From the NCBI GenBank assembly GCA_902609535.1, contig CACLSF010000002.1, positions 1-64,000 on the forward strand: a stretch of DNA of 64,000 bases, in the 5' to 3' direction. Each line of letters opens with the position of its first letter. The stretch's first letter is position 1. Below, piece by piece: positions 44,640 through 53,268 of the stretch. The DNA is from an uncultured Pelagibacteraceae bacterium. Lineage in GTDB: Bacteria; Pseudomonadota; Alphaproteobacteria; Pelagibacterales; Pelagibacteraceae. The notes below the pieces were generated by a model. It was given only the letters and a program-made list of their open reading frames with translations, was not told the DNA's origin and searched no databases. The position numbers were made by a program, and so were the translations under genes.

Positions 44640-46259
44640 ATGTCCAGAGAAGTGATGGAATACGATGTTGTCATCGTAGGTGGCGGACCATCGGGACTTT
44701 CAACTGCTATAAAATTAAAGCAGTTAAATCCAGATATTAATGTCTGCCTTTTAGAAAAAGCATCTGAAATAGGTGCACATATTTTATCCGGGAACGTGTT
44801 TGAAACACGAGCCTTAGATGAACTATTGCCAAATTGGAAAGATCTTAATCCACCAATTAAAACTAAAGTTAATAAAGAAAAGTTTCTATTTCTAGGTAAG
44901 ACAAAAAAAATAAGTTGGCCAACTTGGTTATTACCTAAAGTGCAACAAAATCATAATAATTATATTATTAGTCTTGCTAATTTATGTAGATGGTTAGCAG
45001 AGCAAGCTGAAAGTCTTGGAGTTGAAATATTCCCAGGTTTTCCTGCAAGTGAAGTTTTATATAATGACGATGGTTCTGTTAAGGGTGTTGCAACTCAAGA
45101 TATGGGTTTAGATAAAGAAGGAAATAAAAAAGACGGTTATGAACCGGGAATGGAACTTCATGCAAAAGTTACAGTTTTTGCTGAAGGGTGTAGAGGACAT
45201 TTAGGAAAAGAATTAATCAAAAAATTTGATTTAGATAAAGGAAAAGATCCACAACAGTATGGAATTGGATTTAAAGAAATTTGGGAATTAAAAGAAGAAA
45301 ATCACGACGAAGGTCTAGTGATGCATACAGCAGGCTGGCCATTAGATAATAGCACCTACGGGGGAAGTTTTGTTTATCATGCGGAAAATAAACAAATTTT
45401 TTTAGGATATGTCATCGGTCTTGATTATAAAAATCCTCATCTTTCACCATTTGATGAATTTCAAAAATTTAAAACTCATCCTGCGATCAAATCAATATTA
45501 GAAGGTGGTAAAAGAATATCATTTGGAGCAAGAGCACTTATAGAAGGAGGTTTTCAAAGTCTACCCAAGATGTTTATGCCAGGTGCGTTATTAGTTGGTT
45601 GTGACGCTGGTACATTAAACATGCCAAAAATTAAAGGATCACATACTGCAATGAAAAGTGGAATGATTGCAGCAGAAACTATTATTGATCACATAAAATC
45701 TAGCAAAGAATTATCTATTTATGAGGATAAATTCAAAAAAAGTTGGGTTTATAAAGAGTTATATGAGGCTAGAAATGTTAAACCTAGCTTTAGCTGGGGT
45801 TTAATTCTTGGAATAATATTTACAGGGATTGATCAAATTTTATTTAAAGGAAGATTGCCATTTACACTTAAACACAAACATGCTGATCACGAAACTTTAA
45901 AACCAGCAAGTGAAATGCCAAAAATAGATTATCCAAAACCAGATAATATAATTACATTTGATAAAACAAGTTCAGTTTATTTAACAGGAACTAATCATGC
46001 TGAAAATCAACCAGTTCATCTTCAACTTAAAGATAAAGATTTACCAATAAAATATACTTTAGGTAAATACGATGAGCCTGCGCAAAGATACTGTCCAGTT
46101 GGAGTTTATGAAGTTCAAAAAGAAAATGATGTTGAGAAATTTGTGATTAATTCTCAAAATTGTATTCATTGTAAAACTTGCGATATAAAAGAGCCGTCAC
46201 AAAATATTACATGGGTTACACCAGAAGGTGGGGGTGGACCTAAGTATGGAAATATGTAG
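44640..46259 (+). CDS. Electron transfer flavoprotein-ubiquinone oxidoreductase
   Basis: A 539-residue monotopic membrane flavoprotein that hands ETF electrons to ubiquinone. The FAD loop GGGPSG is near residue 14. The C-terminal 4Fe-4S motif uses the Cys of RYCPVG and the trio in CIHCKTC. The ending WVTPEGGGGPKYGNM is the family hallmark. It completes a dehydrogenase-ETF-quinone chain in one transcript, so the oxidation of the methylated amine feeds respiration directly. The stop abuts that of convergent DUF2237. Confidence 0.97.
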   Translation: MSREVMEYDVVIVGGGPSGLSTAIKLKQLNPDINVCLLEKASEIGAHILSGNVFETRALDELLPNWKDLNPPIKTKVNKEKFLFLGKTKKISWPTWLLPKVQQNHNNYIISLANLCRWLAEQAESLGVEIFPGFPASEVLYNDDGSVKGVATQDMGLDKEGNKKDGYEPGMELHAKVTVFAEGCRGHLGKELIKKFDLDKGKDPQQYGIGFKEIWELKEENHDEGLVMHTAGWPLDNSTYGGSFVYHAENKQIFLGYVIGLDYKNPHLSPFDEFQKFKTHPAIKSILEGGKRISFGARALIEGGFQSLPKMFMPGALLVGCDAGTLNMPKIKGSHTAMKSGMIAAETIIDHIKSSKELSIYEDKFKKSWVYKELYEARNVKPSFSWGLILGIIFTGIDQILFKGRLPFTLKHKHADHETLKPASEMPKIDYPKPDNIITFDKTSSVYLTGTNHAENQPVHLQLKDKDLPIKYTLGKYDEPAQRYCPVGVYEVQKENDVEKFVINSQNCIHCKTCDIKEPSQNITWVTPEGGGGPKYGNM

Positions 46260-46634
46260 TTAAGAAAGATCTATTGCAAATTTTTTCAAAGTTTCAATTG
46301 GTACTAACTTTAAAGTATTAACGTGAGTTTTTTTCAAATATATAGAACATCCAATTCCCGCCTCTAAAGCTCTTGCAACCCAACTGGCACATACGCACCA
46401 GTTATCTCCATCAACTAATCCAGGAAAACCAAATTCAGGGTGAGGTGTTATTAAATCGTTACCAGCCTCTTTGCACCATTCTAAAAATTCATCGTTAACT
46501 TTTACACAAACTGTATGTAAACCACGATCGTTTTCATCAGTGTTACAACAACCGTCTCTAAACCAACCAGTTAATGGATTTTTAGAACATTCTTCAAGAT
46601 CTTCTCCAAGAACATTTTTTTGAGCCTCACTCAT
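46260..46634 (-). CDS. DUF2237-family protein
   Basis: A 124-residue protein with the DUF2237 pattern: NVLGEDLEECS, PLTGWFRDGCCNT, D-x-G-x-H-T-V-C and GDNWCVCASWVARALEAG. Six or more cysteines are conserved, suggesting metal or redox chemistry. The function is unknown. It starts on the last base of hisI, so the two are co-translated. Confidence 0.9.
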   Translation of the reverse strand: MSEAQKNVLGEDLEECSKNPLTGWFRDGCCNTDENDRGLHTVCVKVNDEFLEWCKEAGNDLITPHPEFGFPGLVDGDNWCVCASWVARALEAGIGCSIYLKKTHVNTLKLVPIETLKKFAIDLS

Positions 46635-47101
46635 TAAATTTTAGTGGGATTAGGTTGTCCTTTATAGACAACTTCTGGATCAAATTTTTTCTTTTCTTCT
46701 TCAAATTTCATTTCTACTTTACGTCCATTTTCAATTTTACCTGTAGGTACTGATCTATAAAAACATGATCTGTAACCAACATGACAACTTGCACCATCAC
46801 CAATATCTACAGTAATCCAAAGTGCATCTTGATCATCATCAATTCTTATTTCTTTAACTTTCTGAGTAAAACCACTAGTTTTTCCTTTATGCCAAATCTC
46901 TTTTCTAGACCTGCTCCAATAGTGAGCTTCTTTTGTTTCTATAGTTAATTTTAAAGCTTCAACATTCATATAACCGTGCATGAGAATCTCTTTGGTCTCG
47001 GCACATGTTGTAATTACAGGGATTAAACCATCATTATCGAATTTTGGAGATAATAAGTTACCTTCCTCTATATCAGCGACATTTTCTCTTTTTTTAAACA
47101 T
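46634..47101 (-). CDS. hisI: Phosphoribosyl-AMP cyclohydrolase
   Basis: HisI opens the adenine ring of phosphoribosyl-AMP in histidine synthesis. The motifs MHGYMNVEALKLTIET, HYWSRSRKEIWHKGKTSG and the metal-binding D-D-D-Q-D-A, followed by GASCHVGYRSCFYR with its Zn cysteines, are present. It has 155 residues, about 25 more than the minimal form, mostly as a C-terminal tail. There is no fused HisE. It is divergent from folE, separated by 80 bases. Confidence 0.95.
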   Translation of the reverse strand: MFKKRENVADIEEGNLLSPKFDNDGLIPVITTCAETKEILMHGYMNVEALKLTIETKEAHYWSRSRKEIWHKGKTSGFTQKVKEIRIDDDQDALWITVDIGDGASCHVGYRSCFYRSVPTGKIENGRKVEMKFEEEKKKFDPEVVYKGQPNPTKI

Positions 47102-47181
47102 ATATAAGTCGCAATATCTAACATATTACTGAATATATTAAATATTTTAAATTTAAGGATTTATATATATAAAAACCCATC

Positions 47182-47784
47182 ATGAAATTAGTAAAAAACG
47201 AAAATAACAAAAATACTGAGATTGTAACAGACGAAGAGGCGCGTGAAGCGTTTGTTAAAATCTTAAAATGGCTAGGTGAAGATCCATCTAGAGAAGGTTT
47301 ATTAGAAACTCCAAAAAGGGTTACGAAAGCATTCAAAGAGTACTTTAAAGGTTACAAAGAAGATCCTAAAGAAATTTTAAGCAAAACTTTTGGGGATGTT
47401 GAAGGCTACAGCGATATGGTAGTTCAAAAAAATATTTCTGTACAAAGTCACTGCGAACATCATATGGCACCTATTATTGGAATCGCACATGTTGCTTATA
47501 TTCCAAATGAGAGAGTAGTTGGACTCAGCAAAATTGCAAGAGTTGTGGAGGTATTTTCAAAAAGACTTCAAACACAGGAAAGATTAACAGTTCAAATCGC
47601 AAATACATTAATGGAATCATTAGATGCAAAAGGCGTTGCAGTAACAATTGACTCAACTCACCAGTGTATGACTATGCGAGGTATTAAAAAAGAACAAGCT
47701 ACAACTGTTACTAATTTTTATTTAGGTCAGTTTAAAGATGATCTTAGTTATCAGAATAGATATTTGCGATTTATTGCAAAATAG
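47182..47784 (+). CDS. folE: GTP cyclohydrolase I
   Basis: FolE converts GTP to dihydroneopterin triphosphate, the first step of folate synthesis. The zinc ligands are Cys91 and His94 (CEHHM) and Cys162 (HQCMTMRG). The length of 200 residues is normal. It fits the many THF-using enzymes here. acuI follows by 13 bases, so it may be in the same transcript. Confidence 0.97.
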   Translation: MKLVKNENNKNTEIVTDEEAREAFVKILKWLGEDPSREGLLETPKRVTKAFKEYFKGYKEDPKEILSKTFGDVEGYSDMVVQKNISVQSHCEHHMAPIIGIAHVAYIPNERVVGLSKIARVVEVFSKRLQTQERLTVQIANTLMESLDAKGVAVTIDSTHQCMTMRGIKKEQATTVTNFYLGQFKDDLSYQNRYLRFIAK

Positions 47785-47797
47785 AGTTTAATTATAC

Positions 47798-48802
47798 ATG
47801 TCCGAAACTTTCAAAGCTCTGGTTATAAACCAGGATGGTGAAAATTTTTCTCGAGAAGTTAAAGAACTAAATTTTGATTTTTTAAACGATGGTGAAGTTT
47901 TAGTTAAAATACAATACTCTGATTTAAATTATAAAGATGCTTTAATTTTAAAAGATGGTGCAAAATTAGTAAAAGAGTTTCCAAGAATTCCTGGAATTGA
48001 TTTTTCAGGTACAGTAGCAGAAAGCAAGTCAGAAGAATTTAAAGAAGGTGATGAAGTAATACTTACTGGTTGCAGAGTTGGAGAATTATTTCATGGAGGA
48101 TTCTCTCAATATGCAAGAGTTAAAAAAGAATTTCTTATAAAGAAACCTTCAGGCATTGATTTGAAGCAAGCAATGATGATGGGTACTGCAGGATTTACTG
48201 CAATGTTGTGCGCATTTGCTGTAAAAGCAAAAGAAGAATTATTACTTCAAAGCAAAGTTAACGATGTTCTTGTAACAGGTTCAACAGGTGGAGTAGGGAT
48301 GGTTGCTGTAAATATTTTATCTAAAATGGGATGCAATGTAACCGCAATCACCGGTAAACCTGAAAAAGCTGAGTATTTAAAGGAATTAGGGGCAAAAACT
48401 GTTTTAGATCGTAAAGAATTTGAAGGCGAGCCAAGATTAATTGGCAAAGGTACTTGGGATGGTGTTGTTGATACTGTAGGAGGAAATATACTGGCAAATG
48501 CAATTTCCCAAACCAGACTAAAAGGAATTGTTGCAGTATGTGGTAATGCGAGTGGAACTAACAAATTAAATACATCTGTTGTTCCTTTTTATATCAGAGC
48601 TGTAAAACTATGGGGTATAGACTCAGTTAATGTAAGCAACAAAAGAAAAGAATTTGTTTGGGGCGAAGTACCAAATTTAGTAGATTTTAGTATTATTGAA
48701 AAATCAATTAAAACAGTTGGGCTTGAGGAACTTTTGAATGTATTTCCGGAAATGCTTGAAGGAAAATTAAAAAATAAAATTCTAGTGGATGTAAACAAAT
48801 AA
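47798..48802 (+). CDS. acuI: Acryloyl-CoA reductase / YhdH-type MDR oxidoreductase
   Basis: A 334-residue zinc-free medium-chain reductase of the YhdH/AcuI group. SDLNYKDALILKDGAK, FPRIPGIDFSGTV, VILTGCRVGE, MGTAGFTAMLCAFA and VTGSTGGVGMVAV are nearly the E. coli YhdH pattern. In marine bacteria AcuI reduces toxic acryloyl-CoA, which comes from DMSP-derived acrylate, to propionyl-CoA using NADPH. SAR11 can cleave DMSP. A general quinone reductase role is the alternative. The LysR gene starts on its stop codon. Confidence 0.88.
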   Translation: MSETFKALVINQDGENFSREVKELNFDFLNDGEVLVKIQYSDLNYKDALILKDGAKLVKEFPRIPGIDFSGTVAESKSEEFKEGDEVILTGCRVGELFHGGFSQYARVKKEFLIKKPSGIDLKQAMMMGTAGFTAMLCAFAVKAKEELLLQSKVNDVLVTGSTGGVGMVAVNILSKMGCNVTAITGKPEKAEYLKELGAKTVLDRKEFEGEPRLIGKGTWDGVVDTVGGNILANAISQTRLKGIVAVCGNASGTNKLNTSVVPFYIRAVKLWGIDSVNVSNKRKEFVWGEVPNLVDFSIIEKSIKTVGLEELLNVFPEMLEGKLKNKILVDVNK

Positions 48803-49692
48803 TGGATTGGGATAAATTAAAAATTTTTCACGCAGTTGCTGAAGCTGGTAGTTTCACAAGTGCGACTGTAATTCTTAATCTAAGCCAATCTGCAATAAGT
48901 AGACAAATTCAATCTTTAGAAGAAGATTTAAAAGTAAAGCTTTTTGAAAGACATGCAAGAGGGTTAACACTTACGGAAAATGGTGAATATGTTTATAAAA
49001 CTGCACATGAAGTTATAAGTAAACTTAAAGAGGTTGAGACAACTTTAGGAGATCAAAAACATAAACCGACTGGAAAATTAACTATTACAACGGTTAGAAG
49101 TTTTGGTACTCATTGGTTAACACCAAGAATCCAAGAATTTATGGAGTTAAATCCAGAAATCGAGGTAGAATTAATTTTTGATGATAAAGAGTTAGATTTA
49201 AGTACAAGACAAGCTGATATTGGAATATTTATGAGAAGGCCAAAACAGCTTAATTATATCCAAAGAAAATTGATGGATATTAATTATCATATTTATGGAT
49301 CTACTAAATATTTTGAAAAATATGGGATGCCAAAAACCCTTAGTGATTTGAACAAACATAAGTTTATTTCATTTGGTAGAGGAGCTCCATCACCAGTATT
49401 TAATCCTGATTGGGCATTAAAACTTGGAATGAAAGACAACAAAAAGAGAAAGTCAATTATGAAAGTAAATAGTGTAATGGGTTTACTTTTGGCTGTTGAA
49501 AGTGGAGTGGGTCTTGCTGCTCTTCCAGATTATATTGTATCTTTATCAAACAATGTAATAAAAGTTCTACCAAAGGTTGAGGGGCCTATAACTGAAGCTC
49601 ACTTCGTATTTCCTGAATCTCTTAAAAATGTTGCTAGGGTAACAATCTTCAGGAATTTCCTTTATAGTAAAATTTCAGAATTTAAGTCCTAA
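48802..49692 (+). CDS. LysR-family transcriptional regulator
   Basis: A 296-residue LysR regulator. The N-terminal winged helix (AVAEAGSFTSATVILNLSQS, then QIQSLEEDLKVKLFERHAR) is followed by a type 2 periplasmic-binding effector domain. It begins on the acuI stop (TAATG), so it is probably autogenous with folE-acuI and could respond to acrylate or a CoA-derived signal. It is also adjacent to the iron operon but reads out before the Fur box. The target and effector are inference. Confidence 0.93.
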   Translation: MDWDKLKIFHAVAEAGSFTSATVILNLSQSAISRQIQSLEEDLKVKLFERHARGLTLTENGEYVYKTAHEVISKLKEVETTLGDQKHKPTGKLTITTVRSFGTHWLTPRIQEFMELNPEIEVELIFDDKELDLSTRQADIGIFMRRPKQLNYIQRKLMDINYHIYGSTKYFEKYGMPKTLSDLNKHKFISFGRGAPSPVFNPDWALKLGMKDNKKRKSIMKVNSVMGLLLAVESGVGLAALPDYIVSLSNNVIKVLPKVEGPITEAHFVFPESLKNVARVTIFRNFLYSKISEFKS

Positions 49693-49735
49693 AATATCAA
49701 TAAAAGTAAGCTTTTTGGTGCGGCAATATTGATAT

Positions 49736-49750
49736 TGATAATCATTATCA
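49736..49750. promoter_or_regulatory. Fur-type iron box (perfect 7-1-7 inverted repeat)
   Basis: TGATAATCATTATCA is a perfect 7-1-7 palindrome, the core half-site arrangement of the classical Fur consensus. It lies about 60 bases before the start of a ferric iron-binding protein gene. This predicts repression of the iron importer when iron is sufficient. Confidence 0.85.
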
Positions 49751-49810
49751 TTGCGAATAATTCTCAGAACCATTATAAATAATAAACAAATAACATAGAG
49801 AGAGAGATTA

Positions 49811-50839
49811 ATGAAAAAAATATCAATTTCTGCACTAATTTTATCCTTGTTTGTATCGACTTTTGCAATAGCAAATGAGGTAAATATCTTTAATGCAAGA
49901 CATTATAAGGCCGACGCTGAGCTTTACGGAAAGTTTACAGCCGCAACTGGAATTAAAGTTAATTTAATTAACGGTAAATCTGGTGCACTAGAGAAAAGAA
50001 TGATCGAAGAAGGCGCTGATTCAGCTGCAGATCTTTATATAACAGCTGATGCTGGAAGATGTGGTGCTTTTCAAGCAAAAGGTATGACAGAATCAGGTTT
50101 AGTATCATCAACAATTAAATCACAAGTTCCAAAAAGTTTTAGAACAACTCACTGGGTTGGAGTAGCAAAAAGAGCTAGAATTATTTACTACTCTCCTGAA
50201 AGAGTTACAGGTGCTGAGCTATCTGGAATGACTTATGAAGGTCTAGCTGATCCTAAATGGAAAGGTAGATTAGTAATTAGAGCATCAAGCAACATTTATA
50301 ACAAATCACTTGTAGCCTCATTAGTAAAGAACAATGGAAAAAAAGCTACAGCTGAATGGGCAAAAGGTGTTGTTGCTAATATGGCAAGAGATCCAAAAGG
50401 AAATGACAGAGCACAAATCATGGCAGTAGCGGCTGGTGAAGCTGACATTGCAGTTGCTAATACGTATTACTTAGCATTGATGCTTTCAGGTAATAAAGGT
50501 CCAGAACAACAAGAAGCTGCAAAAAAAGTTAAAGCCTTTTTCCCTAATCAAAATGATAGAGGTGCTCACATGAATATTAGTTGTGCTGCTTTAGTTAAAG
50601 GTGCTCCAAATAAAGCTAATGCAATTTCACTTGTTGATTTCCTATTATCAGCAGAATCTCAAGAACACTTTACAAATAATACATTTGAGTTTCCAATGAT
50701 AAGTGGTGTTTCACCTAGTCCATTAGTAGTAAACAACTTGGGATTAGATTTTAAACAAGATCTAACAACAAGTGTTGCTAGTTATGGTAAAAAACAAGCA
50801 GATGCACTAGAAGTAATGACAGCTGCTGGTTGGAAATAA
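49811..50839 (+). CDS. Ferric iron ABC importer, substrate-binding protein (FbpA/FutA type)
   Basis: A 342-residue periplasmic protein with a signal peptide (residues 1-21, ending AIA-NEV). VNIFNARHYKADAELYGKF opens the mature domain, and TYY near residue 219 supplies the Tyr pair used to bind Fe(III) in FbpA/FutA proteins. A ribosome site (AGAGAGAG) precedes the ATG, and the Fur box lies upstream. The permease and ATPase lie downstream, beyond a small Cys peptide, a terminator and a peroxiredoxin. Confidence 0.93.
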   Translation: MKKISISALILSLFVSTFAIANEVNIFNARHYKADAELYGKFTAATGIKVNLINGKSGALEKRMIEEGADSAADLYITADAGRCGAFQAKGMTESGLVSSTIKSQVPKSFRTTHWVGVAKRARIIYYSPERVTGAELSGMTYEGLADPKWKGRLVIRASSNIYNKSLVASLVKNNGKKATAEWAKGVVANMARDPKGNDRAQIMAVAAGEADIAVANTYYLALMLSGNKGPEQQEAAKKVKAFFPNQNDRGAHMNISCAALVKGAPNKANAISLVDFLLSAESQEHFTNNTFEFPMISGVSPSPLVVNNLGLDFKQDLTTSVASYGKKQADALEVMTAAGWK

Positions 50840-50862
50840 GATTGAAGATTAAAAAAAAATTT

Positions 50863-51012
50863 ATGTCTGATATTAATTTAAATAAATCAGCCCAGCCATG
50901 TAAACCGTGTGCTGAGGAGTGTAAAAAAATTAATAAAAGAATAAATAATAGAAAAATCTCAGAGATAAGTACTAAAGATTTTCCGCACATTTCAAAAGTA
51001 TTCAATATCTGA
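50863..51012 (+). CDS. 49-residue Cys-containing small protein
   Basis: The ATG at 50863 lies 23 bases after the iron-binding protein stop and the frame closes at TGA 51010-51012, just before a perfect terminator. The peptide has Cys13, Cys16 and Cys20 (PCKPCAEEC), a basic middle section and a neutral end. It could bind iron or another metal. An alternative start at 50830 overlaps the iron gene. No family is recognised, and it may not be real. Confidence 0.5.
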   Translation: MSDINLNKSAQPCKPCAEECKKINKRINNRKISEISTKDFPHISKVFNI

Positions 51013-51023
51013 CTTTTCTTAAT

Positions 51024-51056
51024 AAAAGTGCCTATGTATCCTTCGTAGGCACTTTT
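51024..51056 (+). terminator. Intrinsic terminator after the iron-binding protein unit
   Basis: AAAAGTGCCTATG (51024-51036) pairs with CGTAGGCACTTTT (51044-51056) over 13 positions with one G-T wobble, around a 7-base loop. T residues follow in the arm itself. The symmetrical A and T ends allow action in both directions. It separates the abundant binding protein message from the peroxiredoxin-permease-ATPase genes. Confidence 0.85.
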
Positions 51057-51079
51057 AATTAAACAAAAAAATTAATCAC

Positions 51080-51622
51080 ATGATTGGATTTCAAATACCT
51101 AAAGTAATTTTTAAAACAAGAGAAGGAGATAGCTCATCATCCCTCAATGAATGTTCTATAGGTGGAAAATGGGTCGATAAGTCTACCGATGATTATTTTA
51201 ATGGAAAAAGAGTTATAATTTTTAGCCTCCCTGGTGCATTTACGCCTACATGTTCTTCTCAACAGCTACCAGGTTTTGAGACTAATTATTTGAAGCTAAA
51301 AGAGCTTGGAATTGATGAAATATACTGCTGTTCAGTTAACGACTCTTACACAATGAACGCATGGGCAGAAAAATTACAAATTAAAAATATCAAGCTTATA
51401 CCTGATGGTTCAGGACTTTTTACTAAATTTATGGGTATGCTAGTTTCCAAAGATCATAATGGATTTGGTCAAAGAAGTTGGAGATATATGGCCATAATTA
51501 ATAATGGAATTGTTGAAAAATGGTGGCAAGAACCTGGTATAAATAATGATGGCTCAGATGATGATCCTTACATCGAGACAACTCCAGATAATTGTATTAA
51601 ATACCTCTCAGAAAAAAAATAA
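51080..51622 (+). CDS. Peroxiredoxin (Prx5/AhpE-like)
   Basis: A 180-residue thiol peroxidase of the Prx5 type. The peroxidatic Cys58 lies in LPGAFTPTCSSQ, and a second cysteine pair occurs in YCCSVND. F-x-x-R-S-W-R-Y is the active site Arg region. The gene lies inside the iron uptake locus between binding protein and permease, suggesting protection against Fe-driven peroxide damage. It has 17 bases before the permease gene. Confidence 0.93.
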   Translation: MIGFQIPKVIFKTREGDSSSSLNECSIGGKWVDKSTDDYFNGKRVIIFSLPGAFTPTCSSQQLPGFETNYLKLKELGIDEIYCCSVNDSYTMNAWAEKLQIKNIKLIPDGSGLFTKFMGMLVSKDHNGFGQRSWRYMAIINNGIVEKWWQEPGINNDGSDDDPYIETTPDNCIKYLSEKK

Positions 51623-51639
51623 AAAATATTAGTTTTTAA

Positions 51640-53268
51640 ATGTTTTCAAATAAATTAAATTTATGGTTTTTAAGCTCTGTATTAATTTCATTCTTAGTCA
51701 TTATACCTATTTTAACAGTTTCTTTAAGTTTTTTTGAGGATACATCTCGGTATTTTGAAATACTTAAAAATACTTTTTTATACGAATACATCTTAAATTC
51801 TTTATCACTTTTAGTCGGTGTTTTAATCTTAACATTTATTTTAGGGGTTGGATCAGCATACATAGTTTCATTTTATAAATTTCCAGGAGTAAATTTCTTT
51901 AAATGGGCATTAATTCTATCCTTCGCAATTCCTCCCTATATTTATGCATACTCATTATTTGCTTTTTTTGATAATTACGGAACAGCATTTACTATATTGA
52001 AAAGTATATTTGGTGATGGGGAGTATAATCAACATATACCAAAATTTGATGGTATGTTTGGTTTGATATTATCAATTTCTTTCTCTCTCTATGCATATGT
52101 CTATATACTTGCTAGGTCTTCATTCTTATATCAATCACAAAACTTAATAGAACTTGGTAAAAATTTAGGGTTTTCAAAAATTAAATCATTCTTCTCTATA
52201 ATTTTACCTGCAGCGCGACCAGCAATAGTTGCTGGGTTATCATTAGTAGCAATGGAAACACTAGCTGAGTTTGGAGCAGTAGATTTTTTTTCTGTGAATA
52301 CATTAACAACTGGAATTTATAACGCTTGGATAACATTCGATGATTTAGCTTTTGCGAATAGAATATCTTTTTTCTTATTATTATTTATATTTATTTTATT
52401 TTTGACAGAGAGCTTATCTAGAAAAAAAGCAAAATATCATTTGGACTCTAGAGGTGGATTCAAACAAAAAAAAAAAATAAAACTATCAGGCGTAAATTCC
52501 TTTTTTGCTTTTTCATTTTGTTTTTTATTATTCTTTTTAAGTTTTTTATTTCCTTTAGGACAAATGTTGTATTGGACAATAAAATTTCCAGAGAACTTCT
52601 TTGATGTTAATGTAATTAATCTTTTATTAAATACTTTATATTTAGTGACTTTATCTAGCCTTGTTTTAATTACATTCGCATTGATATCAAATTATGGTAA
52701 CAGAGTTTCAAAAAATAAAACTCTTAATTTTCTTTCAACATTATCAATCTCAGGATATGCAATCCCTGGAGTAATATTAGCTGTTGCTTTTATAACTTTT
52801 ATTGCTTGGTTTGATAATAACATAATTAAATCGCTTGGATTTCTATCAATTAAAAAAGTATTTATTGGGTCAATATTAGGATTAGTCATTGTCTATTTCA
52901 TACGTTTTTACTCACTAGCGTTCAACGGAATAAAATCAGGCTATGAAAAAATAAATATTTCAGTTGATGAAAGTGCATATCTTCTTGGTTACTCAAAAAG
53001 AAAGACATTTACCAATATTCATATTCCTTATTTGAGAAATTCTCTTCTTTTTGTAGTAATATTGGTCTCACTAGAAATAATTCGAGAATTACCAATCACA
53101 TTGGTTTTAAGACCTTTTAATTTTGAAACTTTCGCAACTACCGCTTACATTTCAGCTTCAGAGGACATGCTTGAAGCAGCAGCTGTGCCTTCATTATTTT
53201 TGATTTTAATTGCAGCTTTTTTTATTACAATATCTTCTAATTATATTTTAAAAGAACGTAATGACTAA
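51640..53268 (+). CDS. Ferric iron ABC importer, permease (FbpB type)
   Basis: A 542-residue double-domain permease with about 12 helices. Two permease cores each have an EAA-like loop: ELGKNLGFSKIKSFF near residue 170 and ESAYLLGYSKRKTF near 447. The fused two-half layout is normal for the FbpB/SfuB/FutB family. It overlaps the ATPase by 8 bases. The encoded protein is Phe/Leu/Ile-rich, in line with the base composition. Confidence 0.93.
   Translation: MFSNKLNLWFLSSVLISFLVIIPILTVSLSFFEDTSRYFEILKNTFLYEYILNSLSLLVGVLILTFILGVGSAYIVSFYKFPGVNFFKWALILSFAIPPYIYAYSLFAFFDNYGTAFTILKSIFGDGEYNQHIPKFDGMFGLILSISFSLYAYVYILARSSFLYQSQNLIELGKNLGFSKIKSFFSIILPAARPAIVAGLSLVAMETLAEFGAVDFFSVNTLTTGIYNAWITFDDLAFANRISFFLLLFIFILFLTESLSRKKAKYHLDSRGGFKQKKKIKLSGVNSFFAFSFCFLLFFLSFLFPLGQMLYWTIKFPENFFDVNVINLLLNTLYLVTLSSLVLITFALISNYGNRVSKNKTLNFLSTLSISGYAIPGVILAVAFITFIAWFDNNIIKSLGFLSIKKVFIGSILGLVIVYFIRFYSLAFNGIKSGYEKINISVDESAYLLGYSKRKTFTNIHIPYLRNSLLFVVILVSLEIIRELPITLVLRPFNFETFATTAYISASEDMLEAAAVPSLFLILIAAFFITISSNYILKERND

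Noticed and set aside
48247-48564. 105-residue minus-strand frame opposite acuI
   Set aside because: No ribosome site and no recognisable motif; lies fully within a strong gene.
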